Below, in pieces: positions 15,393 to 24,713 of a stretch of 64,000 nt of DNA. The notes under the pieces are model-generated. The model was not told where the DNA came from. It was given only the letters and a program-made list of their open reading frames with translations, and did no database searches. Origin of the DNA: Cecembia rubra. Its GTDB lineage: Bacteria; Bacteroidota; Bacteroidia; Cytophagales; Cyclobacteriaceae. The stretch spans positions 276,133 through 340,132 of the forward strand of contig NZ_PYGF01000004.1 of the NCBI RefSeq assembly GCF_003014575.1. The letters are read 5' to 3'. Position numbers and translations under genes: made by a program. Position 1 is the first letter of the stretch. Every line of letters starts with the position of its first letter.

Positions 15393-16067
15393 TTATCCAA
15401 GTTTGAATCGGATTGGAAGTCTCATCCTCACCCTTACTGGACGTCCTCTTTGCTTACCAGGAGTCCACTTAGGAGCGTTGGATACAACCCTCAAAGCTTC
15501 TTCATCGCATCCGCCTCCGATACCCCTTAGGATTTCTACATCCTGAATAGATCCATCGGTGTTAACTACGAATACCACATAAACTGTACCTTCGATACCC
15601 ATCCTTCTTGCCTGAGTTGGATATTTGAGGTTTTTCCTCAAATATTCATTCCATGCTTCCATTCCTCCAGGGAATTCAGGTGAGTTTTCTACAACGTCAA
15701 AGATCTCATCTGCCTTTTCCACTACGGGTGCATCAGCAATGATAACTTCTCGGATTACAGTTTCCTCTTTCACATCAAGGTCAAAATCCACTTCGATTTT
15801 TTCCTCAATTTCCACTTCATCAGGTACTTCCTGAATGATTGGCTGCTCGATTGGTGGTGGAGGTGGTGGTGGCTGTTCTGTAATTGGAATATCCAATAGT
15901 TCCTCAAAATCATCGGCAACCTGTCCCAAATCTTTCAAAGGTCCTACATCGTAAGACTTATATTCGAAAGCGAAGAGAACCAGGCCGACGCTCACGAGGA
16001 GACCAAGGTTCAGGAACATTCCTGATTTTTTGGTCAAATCCGCTTTTGGCGTCTTTTTAGCTTCCAT
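15393..16067 (-). CDS. tonB: Energy transducer TonB
   Basis: 224 residues from the ATG at 16067; the open frame reaches 16127, but MEAKKTPKADLTKKSG is the usual Bacteroidota start. One transmembrane segment (residues ~17-35, MFLNLGLLVSVGLVLFAF) is followed by a periplasmic linker with seven consecutive Pro (66-72) and acidic Glu/Val repeats, then the TonB C-terminal domain (PEFPGGMEAWNEYLRKNLKY, GTVYVVFVVNTDGSI, APKWTPGKQRGRPVRVR). It transmits the proton-motive force to outer-membrane receptors. It ends the maeB-ruvA-sprA-gcvH-vanZ-tonB run. ExbB/ExbD are not in the window. Confidence 0.95.
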   Translation of the reverse strand: MEAKKTPKADLTKKSGMFLNLGLLVSVGLVLFAFEYKSYDVGPLKDLGQVADDFEELLDIPITEQPPPPPPPIEQPIIQEVPDEVEIEEKIEVDFDLDVKEETVIREVIIADAPVVEKADEIFDVVENSPEFPGGMEAWNEYLRKNLKYPTQARRMGIEGTVYVVFVVNTDGSIQDVEILRGIGGGCDEEALRVVSNAPKWTPGKQRGRPVRVRMRLPIRFKLG

Positions 16068-16137
16068 GGTTGTACTTTTATAAAGGTTAATAAATTTTGC
16101 ATTATACGGAATAACAATCTTAGCCAATTATTTTTAT

Positions 16138-16527
16138 TTATACAAGTGAACTCTTTGCCTTGTGTAAAATAATAAAACCGCTAAAACCAATTAAACCTCC
16201 AAAGAGATTTGCCAGGATATCCTCCAACTCAAATGACCTGTTCGGAACATACATTTGCAAATACTCTATAAAGATAGGAAAAAAAACTGAAAACACTAAT
16301 AAGTTAGTCAATAAATTTTTCCATTTGATTTTTCTCCCACTTTCCAATGTCCCCACTCTGGCCCATAAAAAGGACAATACAGCAAATACACCCACATGAA
16401 TAAGTTTATCTGCAAAAGGAAACAAAGGAACTTTAGGCAGATTATTGCCTGGAGTCAATATTGCTATGGTCACAAACAATAACCACAGCAATGCGGGAAA
16501 CAACCTGTATTTATCGAAATTGATCAA
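16138..16527 (-). CDS. VanZ-like membrane protein
   Basis: 129 residues with about four transmembrane helices ([65 protein letters not shown]). [16 protein letters not shown], then [25 protein letters not shown], are the two conserved blocks of the VanZ-like family. The family is named for a teicoplanin-resistance protein but its activity is unknown. The start overlaps the gcvH stop by 4 bp (ATGA), indicating translational coupling. Its position between gcvH and tonB appears to be a conserved Bacteroidota arrangement. Confidence 0.88.
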   Translation of the reverse strand: MINFDKYRLFPALLWLLFVTIAILTPGNNLPKVPLFPFADKLIHVGVFAVLSFLWARVGTLESGRKIKWKNLLTNLLVFSVFFPIFIEYLQMYVPNRSFELEDILANLFGGLIGFSGFIILHKAKSSLV

Positions 16528-16901
16528 GCTCCCACTAACTCAGAATACTCAGCTGCTGTTAGTAAATCCTCCGGAAGGTCTCCTGATAATTTCACTTTAA
16601 TCATCCATCCATCCTTATATGGAGAATCATTCACCAACTCCGGAGAAGATTCCAATTCTTCATTGAATTCGATGATTTCACCCTCCACAGGCATAAATAG
16701 GTCTGATACCGTTTTCACAGCCTCTACTGTTCCAAAGACTTCACCAGCACTGATGGTCTCTCCGACAGTCTCAACTTCAACGTATACGATATCGCCTAAC
16801 TCTCTTTGGGCAAATTCAGTAATTCCAATAGTAGCAATACCATTTTCGATCCTCACCCATTCGTGATCTTTGGTATACTTAAGTTCTTCAGGAAAGTTCA
16901 T
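16524..16901 (-). CDS. gcvH: Glycine cleavage system H protein
   Basis: 125 residues, full length. It is the lipoyl carrier shuttling the aminomethyl group between the P, T and L proteins. The lipoylated lysine is Lys63 in [44 protein letters not shown] and [16 protein letters not shown] are the standard blocks. No gcvP or gcvT is in the window. It sits 54 nt downstream of sprA and overlaps the vanZ-like gene by 4 bp. Glycine made by the tdh/kbl pair would be a substrate for this system. Confidence 0.97.
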   Translation of the reverse strand: MNFPEELKYTKDHEWVRIENGIATIGITEFAQRELGDIVYVEVETVGETISAGEVFGTVEAVKTVSDLFMPVEGEIIEFNEELESSPELVNDSPYKDGWMIKVKLSGDLPEDLLTAAEYSELVGA

Positions 16902-16955
16902 ATTTGAGTTTGTTAAAGGTCGTCAAAAATACAAGGATTCATCAAATCTAAAAAC

Positions 16956-19900
16956 CTATTGTGACAAATTAAATCGTAATTGTCCACCGAAGGCAGTAGA
17001 GCTTCTCCTAAAGGCAGTAGTTACCCTTGGATCATTGATAGTCCTGTCAAAATAAATCTGAATATTGAGATTCTGATTAATCACATATCCCACTGTAGGT
17101 CTAATCTGCAGATTTAAATTTCCATTGGTGACTGTATTCACATCATCAATTTTTCTCTGCACCTGTCTGGTATCCACCACTCGAGTATTCAATCTCAATT
17201 GAAGGTCATTTTTCAAGACTTCCTGCCTACCCTGGATTTTAAATGGCACTTTTACTCCAGCTTTGGTATAACCAAGATCAAATCCAAAATCCCTACTGTT
17301 TTGCTCAGTTACCTGGGCATTCGAAAAATTCAAACCAAGATTCCTCTCTGTATTATACTCCATTGAAATATTTAACCTGTCCTTAGTCAGCAAATTGATC
17401 CCAACCAAGGGGGAGAAACGCTCCGTGAGGATAACCTGATTTAAAATGAAGATCGGTATAAATTGCCCAAATTCATCAGTCAAGTTTGCTCCCGGTATAA
17501 TATTGGAAACCCTATTGAAAAGCTCCAGTCCTTGCTGATACAAAAGGGAATTTGAAAAATTGCTCACTTCATACGTGGATGCATAGCCATGTGTAAGATT
17601 AATGGAGGAGAAATACTCCCTCAAAGCTGGAATTTGCGAAAGCCCCCTATAATCCACCCTCCAATTGGGTAAAGGAATTTTTGGCAAGGGATTTAAACTG
17701 ATAGAGTTTGGATCCTTTCCAGAATAAGCCGACAGAAATGCCAATGTCAATACATCCTGTCCGTTTAATGCAAACTCCCCTCCTGAATTTTGGGCATTGA
17801 GCCTGGACTGAATGATTGCCCTGTTGTTTTCAAAATCCCTGAAAACAGGGGAAATATTGTTGCTCTCATCCCGGGTAAATGCAGTTCTGATAATAGAATA
17901 GGTAATACTATAGCCTCCAAGTCTGTTGGGACTCAAACTGCTGAATTGGGAATTTGGATTCCCTGAATTTCTAAAAATCTCACTGTATTCACCGGTCTCC
18001 CTTTTTCTAGCCTCAAAATTTATCCTAAAATCCTTAAATGGCTCTGCCAAAGCTGTAAGCTGAAGATTCATTGTCTTATTCTGACGGAAAGCTTGTGTAA
18101 GCTCAACACTTGGCGCCATTATTCCCTCATCAGCCAGTCTTAATCTCAAATTAGGATCCTGACTTCCAAAAATGAACCCAAACCCCGGGTTCAGGAAGCT
18201 TCTGTCCAAGCCCAATAAGCCCGTATTTTCCATATATCCTGGCAAAAATGTGCCCTCTACCAATGAATACCTGAAATTGATATCTTTGACCATTGTCAAA
18301 AACTTAATAAGCTTATTTGTAAATGGAGTTCCGATAGTGTCTTCCGCGTTCACCACTTGCCTGCCAGGTATACTTGGACGTCTAGGTGCATATAAGGCCC
18401 TAAGTTTTGCATTTTTGTTATATAATTTGACAAGATCCAACTTGCCGGTTATGGCTTGATCCCGGGTATTTTGTATCACATTTCCTAAGGTATCCCGCTG
18501 GCCAATGGCTCCTGTAAGCCAAGTATAATTGGCAGAATACCTGTAATCCATTCCTATCCAATCTAAGGCTTTAACTTTGTCCAATGGAAGTTTGTAATTG
18601 GCCATCAATTGATGGTTATAATTGGTAGTCCTTCCAAAATTCCTAAGATTGACCCTAACAGAATCTCTAGCTTCCTGTGTATCTCGGGGGCCTTCCGGTT
18701 CATCTATAACAGAAAAATTCCTGCTCATCAGATCAACCCTTAGATTTTTGGTCAAATCCCAATTGACATTGAAAGTACGGTTCAGGAAAAAACTCTTTTG
18801 GTAAAATGGATCAACACCATCTGTAGTTAACTGATCATTCCTATATTGTGTCCGCATAAAACGCCGGTCCATATCTGCCCTGGCCGAGACACTTGTAGGC
18901 ACAAAATTAAAATTGATATCCCTGATCAGCCTAAATCCTGCCCCACCCGACCAAGCTGCATTCTTGAATGGTTCAAAAATCAAAGGTTTGGGTTGATATA
19001 CGTAGGCAATATTCCCTACCCTTGTTTCAAACTCATACCGCTCTGTATTGATATTGCTCTGACGGACATTACCAAATGCATAGGAAATGGAAAAATTGCT
19101 CAGATCATAAATCTTCACATTTTCCTTTGCTGGGTTCCGGTTTTTTCTCACATTGGAAAAACCAATGTTTCTTCTCTTCATTTGATCAAGTACCTGATTC
19201 CGGTAGATTTCCCGTTCAGTATCTGATTGGAATTTATCCAAAGCCAGCCTTAGAGGCACATCCGGATTCAATGGGTCATATTCTGGCCTTACCGTAATAT
19301 TCTCCAAACTGGCATACATCGGGATGGTCATATTCAAAGCTTCTGGCAATAGTTTTTCCACACTGACATTAGCTGAAATGTCATACTGCGTCGCAGATTC
19401 CAAAGAACGCTGAGAAAGTCTCGTTTCCAACCCTCCAAAACCAACCGTATTGTGTCTAATGGAGGTAGAAATCGTGGCTACATCAGCTATTTGGGTATTC
19501 AAGATTGCATTTGCCGCCCAACCTGAAGATTCGATAAAACCTGTCACCCGCAATTCATTGGCCCAGATACAAACTGACCTGGAGGCCCCTCCAGTTGCAC
19601 CTGGATTACGGATACCGATCATCATACCCTGGATAAGTGTGAGTTCGGGTCTTCCGACCACGGTGACTTTGTATTGCCTGATTTCTTGAGTAAAAGCTAA
19701 ATTTAACGGGACCCTCTGATTGTCCCTGTCTATTTTGACCCCAACAATCTCTTTGATGGCTATATCAATTTCATTTTCCAAAGGCCAGATCTGTCTTGGA
19801 TCACGGGTCCCCTTCGGAGTAATCAAAAGCGGAACCTCTATTTCATAATAATTGTCAGTGTAATCCGTACCCATTCGGATAAAGGCAGTCAATTCCCCAT

Positions 19901-22900
19901 TTTCGGCATCCTCAGAGTCAGCATGAAAAAACATCTTGATACGCTCATACTGAACCAAATTGAGAGAACCTGTATTCTTAAATACCGCACGGGCATCTCT
20001 AGCCTGGAGATCTTCCACGCAAAGGCGGAGAGATTGCTCGTTCAGTCTCCTTTCAACAGCTGCAAGATTGTCCCGGTCCCTGGTTATTCCCGGAGGCAAA
20101 ACGTAAGGGGATTGTGTAGCACTTCCCTGACCGTTTTCTTCTATATTGACGACTCCTACAGAAAAATTAGAATTGTCCGGCTCAGGAATTTCAAAAAAGC
20201 CTCTTTCAAAAAGCGACTCTTGAAACACCCTCCATTGACTGGCAACCAACCTGAAATTGGCCATCCTAAGAACAACAGGCTGTTCAAAATCAGTCATATA
20301 AGTCCTCATAAAACGAATAGACTTAAATCCTGAAATCTGGCCCTGCACTCTGTCCGGATTTCTCACAGGTATTCTAAAAAGGTACCAACTTACCTCCTCA
20401 CCGCTTTGAACAGAGGTGACCCTATCTACTATGTAACCTCTTCCAACTTCCAATTGTCCGGGCCGTAGGTCTATTTCATATTCATAATAGGCCTCAAGCT
20501 CATTAATTGTGTTGTCATTATTCAAATCCTCATTGTCCGGAAGGTTAGATCCTGAGGGAGTGTAAGGTAAATTCACATTGGAAGTAATCGGTGTATTACC
20601 TTCCATACCATTGAATTTTTTATAGCGCTCCAGGATTTTAACATCACGGTTATCATAATCCTGATCCAGATAATATCTGAAATTATCACCAGAAGGATCA
20701 GCTTCAATTTCCTGACGTACCTGGGGGCTTACATTCAATCTATTAAGATACCTATCCCTGAAAAAATCTGCCTCATCCGTTGAATTTAGTCCATCCAATC
20801 CAACATCCTGGTTGGCCCTAGCTTCAGGGGAATTGTCAAAAGCCGGAATCAAAAACTGTTGCCTTGTAATCCGTCCCCATTCTGTAGTTGCCGTCTGACT
20901 GATGTCACCATCAGCAGGCAAACCATTTTCAAACCCATGCCTGCTGTCCTTAACAATATCTTCCGAAACTTCACCAAGATTAAACCTCAACTTACCGCCG
21001 GTTGTATTATTTTGATTAAAAACACCATCCAATACCCTTCCATTTTGTCCTTGGATAAACGGATCAAGCAACCAAAACTCAATGTATTCTACGTTGGTCC
21101 TATCAAAATCCACTTCAGTAGTAATGGCCCTTGTGACACCTCCATAATTCAGTCTTGGGTTTGGAAGAAATCCATCTGAGGTCAATGCCGGATTGTAATT
21201 GTACATCCCTCTTTCACTTGGAAAATAGGCCAATTCAAATAGTGGTTCGGGAACAATAATTACATCCCGGTCCCTGCTTTGGAAAATCTCCTGGGGAATG
21301 ACCCTTCTCACATAATGATTCTGCCTGTCCTCTCTGGTAATATTACCCGGGACACCCGGACCACTCTCACGATAGAATACATTATCAATATTATACCAAG
21401 CCACCCTGGCCCTTCTGTATGTATTGCCTAAGCGGTCTTCGGTTGTGCTACTGAGGTCAAACTGGTCATTTTCCGTCTTTGGTGTTGCGGCCAATTTCCA
21501 GGTCTGTGCCGCAGCATTTCCCAATCCATAAGGGGTAATGGCAGTTTCAAAATCATCAATATAAACGGTAGGTTCACCTGCTACCCTATTGGAAGTTCCG
21601 GGAAGCAGTTGAGCAAATTCCCCACTGAATGTTACTAGTGATTTTTCTTTGGTATTTGTAAAGGGAAGAAAATCAGCCAATTTTGTCAAAAATCGGGATT
21701 CATCAGAGAAATTAGCATCCAGACCCCACATGCTATTCCTTAAGGTTTCTGAACCCGTAGCAATCCTGGTAATATTTGGCCTTTCGTTGAGATAAAGGAA
21801 AGTACCACCCAAACTCAGCTTTTCATTAACAGCATAATCCAATCTCGTCCCCAACAGACTTCGGGTCTGGAATGATACCAAATCTGCCTTTTCAAAACTT
21901 ATGGTGATCCTTTTCCCAGACTGAAGAATGGATTCATTGATGATATTGACTCTTCCAATATTATAATCCACTGTAAAATCCACGCCTTCTGTCAAAGGAA
22001 TATTTCCCGCCATTACTATTACTGAACCTGGAGAAATATTCAAGCCCGGAAGCAAAATCTCTGATGCTGAACCAGCAGTCAATCTACCTTTGATAAAAAA
22101 TTTGTCGTAGCGTGTCACCAATTCAGCATCCGCCCTTGTGGTTCTGTAAAGGGTATCAAATACATAACGGTCGGCCAGATTACGCTCATTGGGCAGGAAT
22201 AAATTTCTCAAAGTTCTTCCCAAAGGTTCGAGCACCGGAAAAGCCAGCAATCCCCTTTCAGGGAAAATGGTAATTCCTGGGACAAAGTCAAAGTTACCAT
22301 CTGGAGCAGGGTCATTTTGAGGATTCAGATTATCCAATCCCATTAATCGTATCAATGGCCTATTTCTGACATTCTCACCTTCCAGTAAAGTTGGATTATC
22401 CAAACCCGTCCTGTCGTCTCTATAAATTACCTGTAATTGAAAACCATCCCTCATTACTTGATTGGCATTCAGGTTATAGATATTTTTCATCATCAGGTCC
22501 CAGGTAGGAATATTGATATTCACTCTAGCAGGACGAAGCATCTTCATGAATATAAATTCATTTTGAGGCCTGTTTTGATAATCCTCCGACATCTCTCCCA
22601 CCTTGTATACCTGGCCATTAAATGTATATTCGAAAGATACTGCCAGAACCTCATCATTCTGCAACCTTCTTGAAAGCGAGATATAACCAAGCTCTCTATG
22701 GAAGAAGAATTCGTTTGGCGCAAGTTTTCTTGCTCCACTCACTTGTTCAAAATCAATACCTCTGGTGATTTGTAAGGAAGATTCAATGGCGCTTGACCCT
22801 GTATCAGCAGGCCTAAATGATGGATTTGCCAACAGGTTTTGGAATAGCTGGTTGGCATTATTCGAAGCAGGACTTCCAGGATTCCCCGTACCAATATTTG

Positions 22901-24089
22901 GGTTTGTAGGTCTAAAAATCCGCGAACCCTCACCCAAATCCATAAAAGCAACAAAGTTCCTTAAGGTTTCGGTATTGTTGGCTCTGTTCATGATATAGAC
23001 TTCCACCCTGGTGATATTTACTCCAGATAGGATTTGGGGAATACCTCGGAGCCAGCGTTCATAATTATCCCTGAAAAAGTGAGACAAGAAAAAGTGCCTG
23101 TTTTCATCATAATTGGATCCCTGGATTTCAAACATCCTACCCTGTCCTCCAGCTTCTATCACCAATTCATCTCTCCTACCCCTTTGGGTTGAGGCCACAG
23201 AAGTTACGAATAGATTGCCAAACTGCATCTGGGTTTTTACACCAAATAAATTCTGCGCTCCCTGAATTAGACTATTTTGGACAGGCATGCTGACATTCCC
23301 AATCTCAATAGATTTGATAATGTCCTCTCTGAATCCCTGATATTCTACTTTTAGTTGGTTTTGAAAGTCAAAGGAGTTATTGGAATCAAAGTTGGCAGCC
23401 ATTCTCATTTTTTGGCCCAGGCTGCCATTTACTGCCATTTGAATCTGCTGATTGAAATTAAAATTCCCATTTTGCTGCTGCCTAATGGGAATAGCAGGAT
23501 TATCTATCCTTCTAAAAATGGCTCCCAGATCCAGGTTAACAAATCCAGTAGGGACAAGTGTAATTTCATCTCCTCCAAAAATTCTATCAAACTGTGGCGA
23601 ATTGGTAAAAGGAATGGAAATATCCCTTCCGGTAACTGGACTTTCCCCATCCATTCCTCTGGATCTGCTTCTCCAATATTCCTGCCTTACCTTGAATTCC
23701 TGAATTTTGGAAAATTCATCAAAATCATAGATTACTCCAGGTGTCAGGGAGGCAGAGTCCAATTCATCTTGGATCCTATACTTAAGGGTTGAATCCATCT
23801 CCACTTTGATTTGCTGTTGGTAAGATGGTGATGGATAAAATGGCGAATATTGTGACCTATAGGGGTTTTGGCTTGGAAAAAGGGGGTTAGTCCTTAAATT
23901 TGGCCAAAGCAAGAAAGACGGTGACATCCTCCTTTTATTTAAAGAGTCCAGTCTGCTAATTTGAATAGAATCCTGCCTGGCTTCCTGGGCCATAGAATCC
24001 AATGGAGAAAAAATAAAACACAGCAACAGTAAAAAAACTGATGCAACCTTCAAATTGGAATCATTGAAAAAAAATTGACGCCCAAGCAA
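16956..24089 (-). CDS. sprA: SprA, type IX secretion outer-membrane translocon
   Basis: About 2,377 residues, the right size for SprA/Sov, which forms the giant 36-strand outer-membrane barrel through which type IX substrates pass. Arg/Asn/Phe-rich barrel strands continue to the C-terminal Phe-rich end (FGGQLRFNLSQ). Conserved-looking blocks include IPIRQQQNGNFNFNQQIQM, MRMAANFDSNNSFDFQNQLK and DFETAITPYGLGN. There is no in-frame ATG near the N-terminus. The longest start is TTG at 24089; a TTG at 24053 gives a cleaner signal peptide (KVASVFLLLLCFIFS…MAQE). ruvA lies upstream and gcvH downstream. Confidence 0.95.
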   Translation of the reverse strand: MLGRQFFFNDSNLKVASVFLLLLCFIFSPLDSMAQEARQDSIQISRLDSLNKRRMSPSFLLWPNLRTNPLFPSQNPYRSQYSPFYPSPSYQQQIKVEMDSTLKYRIQDELDSASLTPGVIYDFDEFSKIQEFKVRQEYWRSRSRGMDGESPVTGRDISIPFTNSPQFDRIFGGDEITLVPTGFVNLDLGAIFRRIDNPAIPIRQQQNGNFNFNQQIQMAVNGSLGQKMRMAANFDSNNSFDFQNQLKVEYQGFREDIIKSIEIGNVSMPVQNSLIQGAQNLFGVKTQMQFGNLFVTSVASTQRGRRDELVIEAGGQGRMFEIQGSNYDENRHFFLSHFFRDNYERWLRGIPQILSGVNITRVEVYIMNRANNTETLRNFVAFMDLGEGSRIFRPTNPNIGTGNPGSPASNNANQLFQNLLANPSFRPADTGSSAIESSLQITRGIDFEQVSGARKLAPNEFFFHRELGYISLSRRLQNDEVLAVSFEYTFNGQVYKVGEMSEDYQNRPQNEFIFMKMLRPARVNINIPTWDLMMKNIYNLNANQVMRDGFQLQVIYRDDRTGLDNPTLLEGENVRNRPLIRLMGLDNLNPQNDPAPDGNFDFVPGITIFPERGLLAFPVLEPLGRTLRNLFLPNERNLADRYVFDTLYRTTRADAELVTRYDKFFIKGRLTAGSASEILLPGLNISPGSVIVMAGNIPLTEGVDFTVDYNIGRVNIINESILQSGKRITISFEKADLVSFQTRSLLGTRLDYAVNEKLSLGGTFLYLNERPNITRIATGSETLRNSMWGLDANFSDESRFLTKLADFLPFTNTKEKSLVTFSGEFAQLLPGTSNRVAGEPTVYIDDFETAITPYGLGNAAAQTWKLAATPKTENDQFDLSSTTEDRLGNTYRRARVAWYNIDNVFYRESGPGVPGNITREDRQNHYVRRVIPQEIFQSRDRDVIIVPEPLFELAYFPSERGMYNYNPALTSDGFLPNPRLNYGGVTRAITTEVDFDRTNVEYIEFWLLDPFIQGQNGRVLDGVFNQNNTTGGKLRFNLGEVSEDIVKDSRHGFENGLPADGDISQTATTEWGRITRQQFLIPAFDNSPEARANQDVGLDGLNSTDEADFFRDRYLNRLNVSPQVRQEIEADPSGDNFRYYLDQDYDNRDVKILERYKKFNGMEGNTPITSNVNLPYTPSGSNLPDNEDLNNDNTINELEAYYEYEIDLRPGQLEVGRGYIVDRVTSVQSGEEVSWYLFRIPVRNPDRVQGQISGFKSIRFMRTYMTDFEQPVVLRMANFRLVASQWRVFQESLFERGFFEIPEPDNSNFSVGVVNIEENGQGSATQSPYVLPPGITRDRDNLAAVERRLNEQSLRLCVEDLQARDARAVFKNTGSLNLVQYERIKMFFHADSEDAENGELTAFIRMGTDYTDNYYEIEVPLLITPKGTRDPRQIWPLENEIDIAIKEIVGVKIDRDNQRVPLNLAFTQEIRQYKVTVVGRPELTLIQGMMIGIRNPGATGGASRSVCIWANELRVTGFIESSGWAANAILNTQIADVATISTSIRHNTVGFGGLETRLSQRSLESATQYDISANVSVEKLLPEALNMTIPMYASLENITVRPEYDPLNPDVPLRLALDKFQSDTEREIYRNQVLDQMKRRNIGFSNVRKNRNPAKENVKIYDLSNFSISYAFGNVRQSNINTERYEFETRVGNIAYVYQPKPLIFEPFKNAAWSGGAGFRLIRDINFNFVPTSVSARADMDRRFMRTQYRNDQLTTDGVDPFYQKSFFLNRTFNVNWDLTKNLRVDLMSRNFSVIDEPEGPRDTQEARDSVRVNLRNFGRTTNYNHQLMANYKLPLDKVKALDWIGMDYRYSANYTWLTGAIGQRDTLGNVIQNTRDQAITGKLDLVKLYNKNAKLRALYAPRRPSIPGRQVVNAEDTIGTPFTNKLIKFLTMVKDINFRYSLVEGTFLPGYMENTGLLGLDRSFLNPGFGFIFGSQDPNLRLRLADEGIMAPSVELTQAFRQNKTMNLQLTALAEPFKDFRINFEARKRETGEYSEIFRNSGNPNSQFSSLSPNRLGGYSITYSIIRTAFTRDESNNISPVFRDFENNRAIIQSRLNAQNSGGEFALNGQDVLTLAFLSAYSGKDPNSISLNPLPKIPLPNWRVDYRGLSQIPALREYFSSINLTHGYASTYEVSNFSNSLLYQQGLELFNRVSNIIPGANLTDEFGQFIPIFILNQVILTERFSPLVGINLLTKDRLNISMEYNTERNLGLNFSNAQVTEQNSRDFGFDLGYTKAGVKVPFKIQGRQEVLKNDLQLRLNTRVVDTRQVQRKIDDVNTVTNGNLNLQIRPTVGYVINQNLNIQIYFDRTINDPRVTTAFRRSSTAFGGQLRFNLSQ

Positions 24090-24113
24090 AAGACCAAAGA
24101 TTTAAATTGTTGA

Positions 24114-24713
24114 TTAAGGAGTCTTTAAAGATGCTTTAATTAATTCTTCTAAAGAAATTTCTGAACCTGTTTTTTTCAATACAGCTGCAATGTTTTTTTC
24201 AGCAATTGCCTTAGGAAAGCCTAAAGTAATCAAAGCCTGCAAAGCTTCTTCCCTGATTTTGGAGCCAGATTGGTTAAAACCTCCTGTTGTATGAGTCTGT
24301 TCCAGTAGTGAATCTTTTCTCACCTTATCTTTTAACTCCAAAACAATCCTTTGTGCTGTTTTGGCACCTACCCCCTTCACATTTTGAATGGTACGGAAAT
24401 CTTCCTGAACAATCGCACTTTCCAGTTCATCGGAACTTAGGGAGGAAAGAATCATCAACCCAGTATTAGGGCCTACACCTGAAATAGAAATCAAATGTAA
24501 AAAAAACCTTTTTTCATTTTCTTCCTTAAATCCATACAGGGTATGGGCATCTTCTTTGATATGCAAATAAGTGAGGAGCATAATATGCTCCTCATCTTTT
24601 ATTCTCGAATACGTCTGCAAGGATATTTTTACATGATACCCAATCCCTCCTACTTCAATAAGTACAAATGTTGGATCCTTGTATACAAGTTTTCCTTTTA
24701 GATATGCGATCAT
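24114..24713 (-). CDS. ruvA: Holliday junction branch-migration protein RuvA
   Basis: 199 residues. Domain I is an OB fold ([54 protein letters not shown]). Domain II has two helix-hairpin-helix motifs (ISISGVGPNTGLMILS, IQNVKGVGAKTAQRIVLELKDK). A short flexible linker precedes domain III (REEALQALITLGFPKAIAEKNIAAV), which contacts RuvB. The start overlaps the maeB stop by 4 bp (ATGA). RuvB and RuvC are not in the window. Confidence 0.97.
   Translation of the reverse strand: MIAYLKGKLVYKDPTFVLIEVGGIGYHVKISLQTYSRIKDEEHIMLLTYLHIKEDAHTLYGFKEENEKRFFLHLISISGVGPNTGLMILSSLSSDELESAIVQEDFRTIQNVKGVGAKTAQRIVLELKDKVRKDSLLEQTHTTGGFNQSGSKIREEALQALITLGFPKAIAEKNIAAVLKKTGSEISLEELIKASLKTP

Noticed and set aside
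18846..20333. Plus-strand open frames inside sprA (126 and 136 residues)
   Set aside because: The minus strand is one intact 2,377-codon gene of clear family; the opposite frames show Pro/Lys/His-rich shadow composition.
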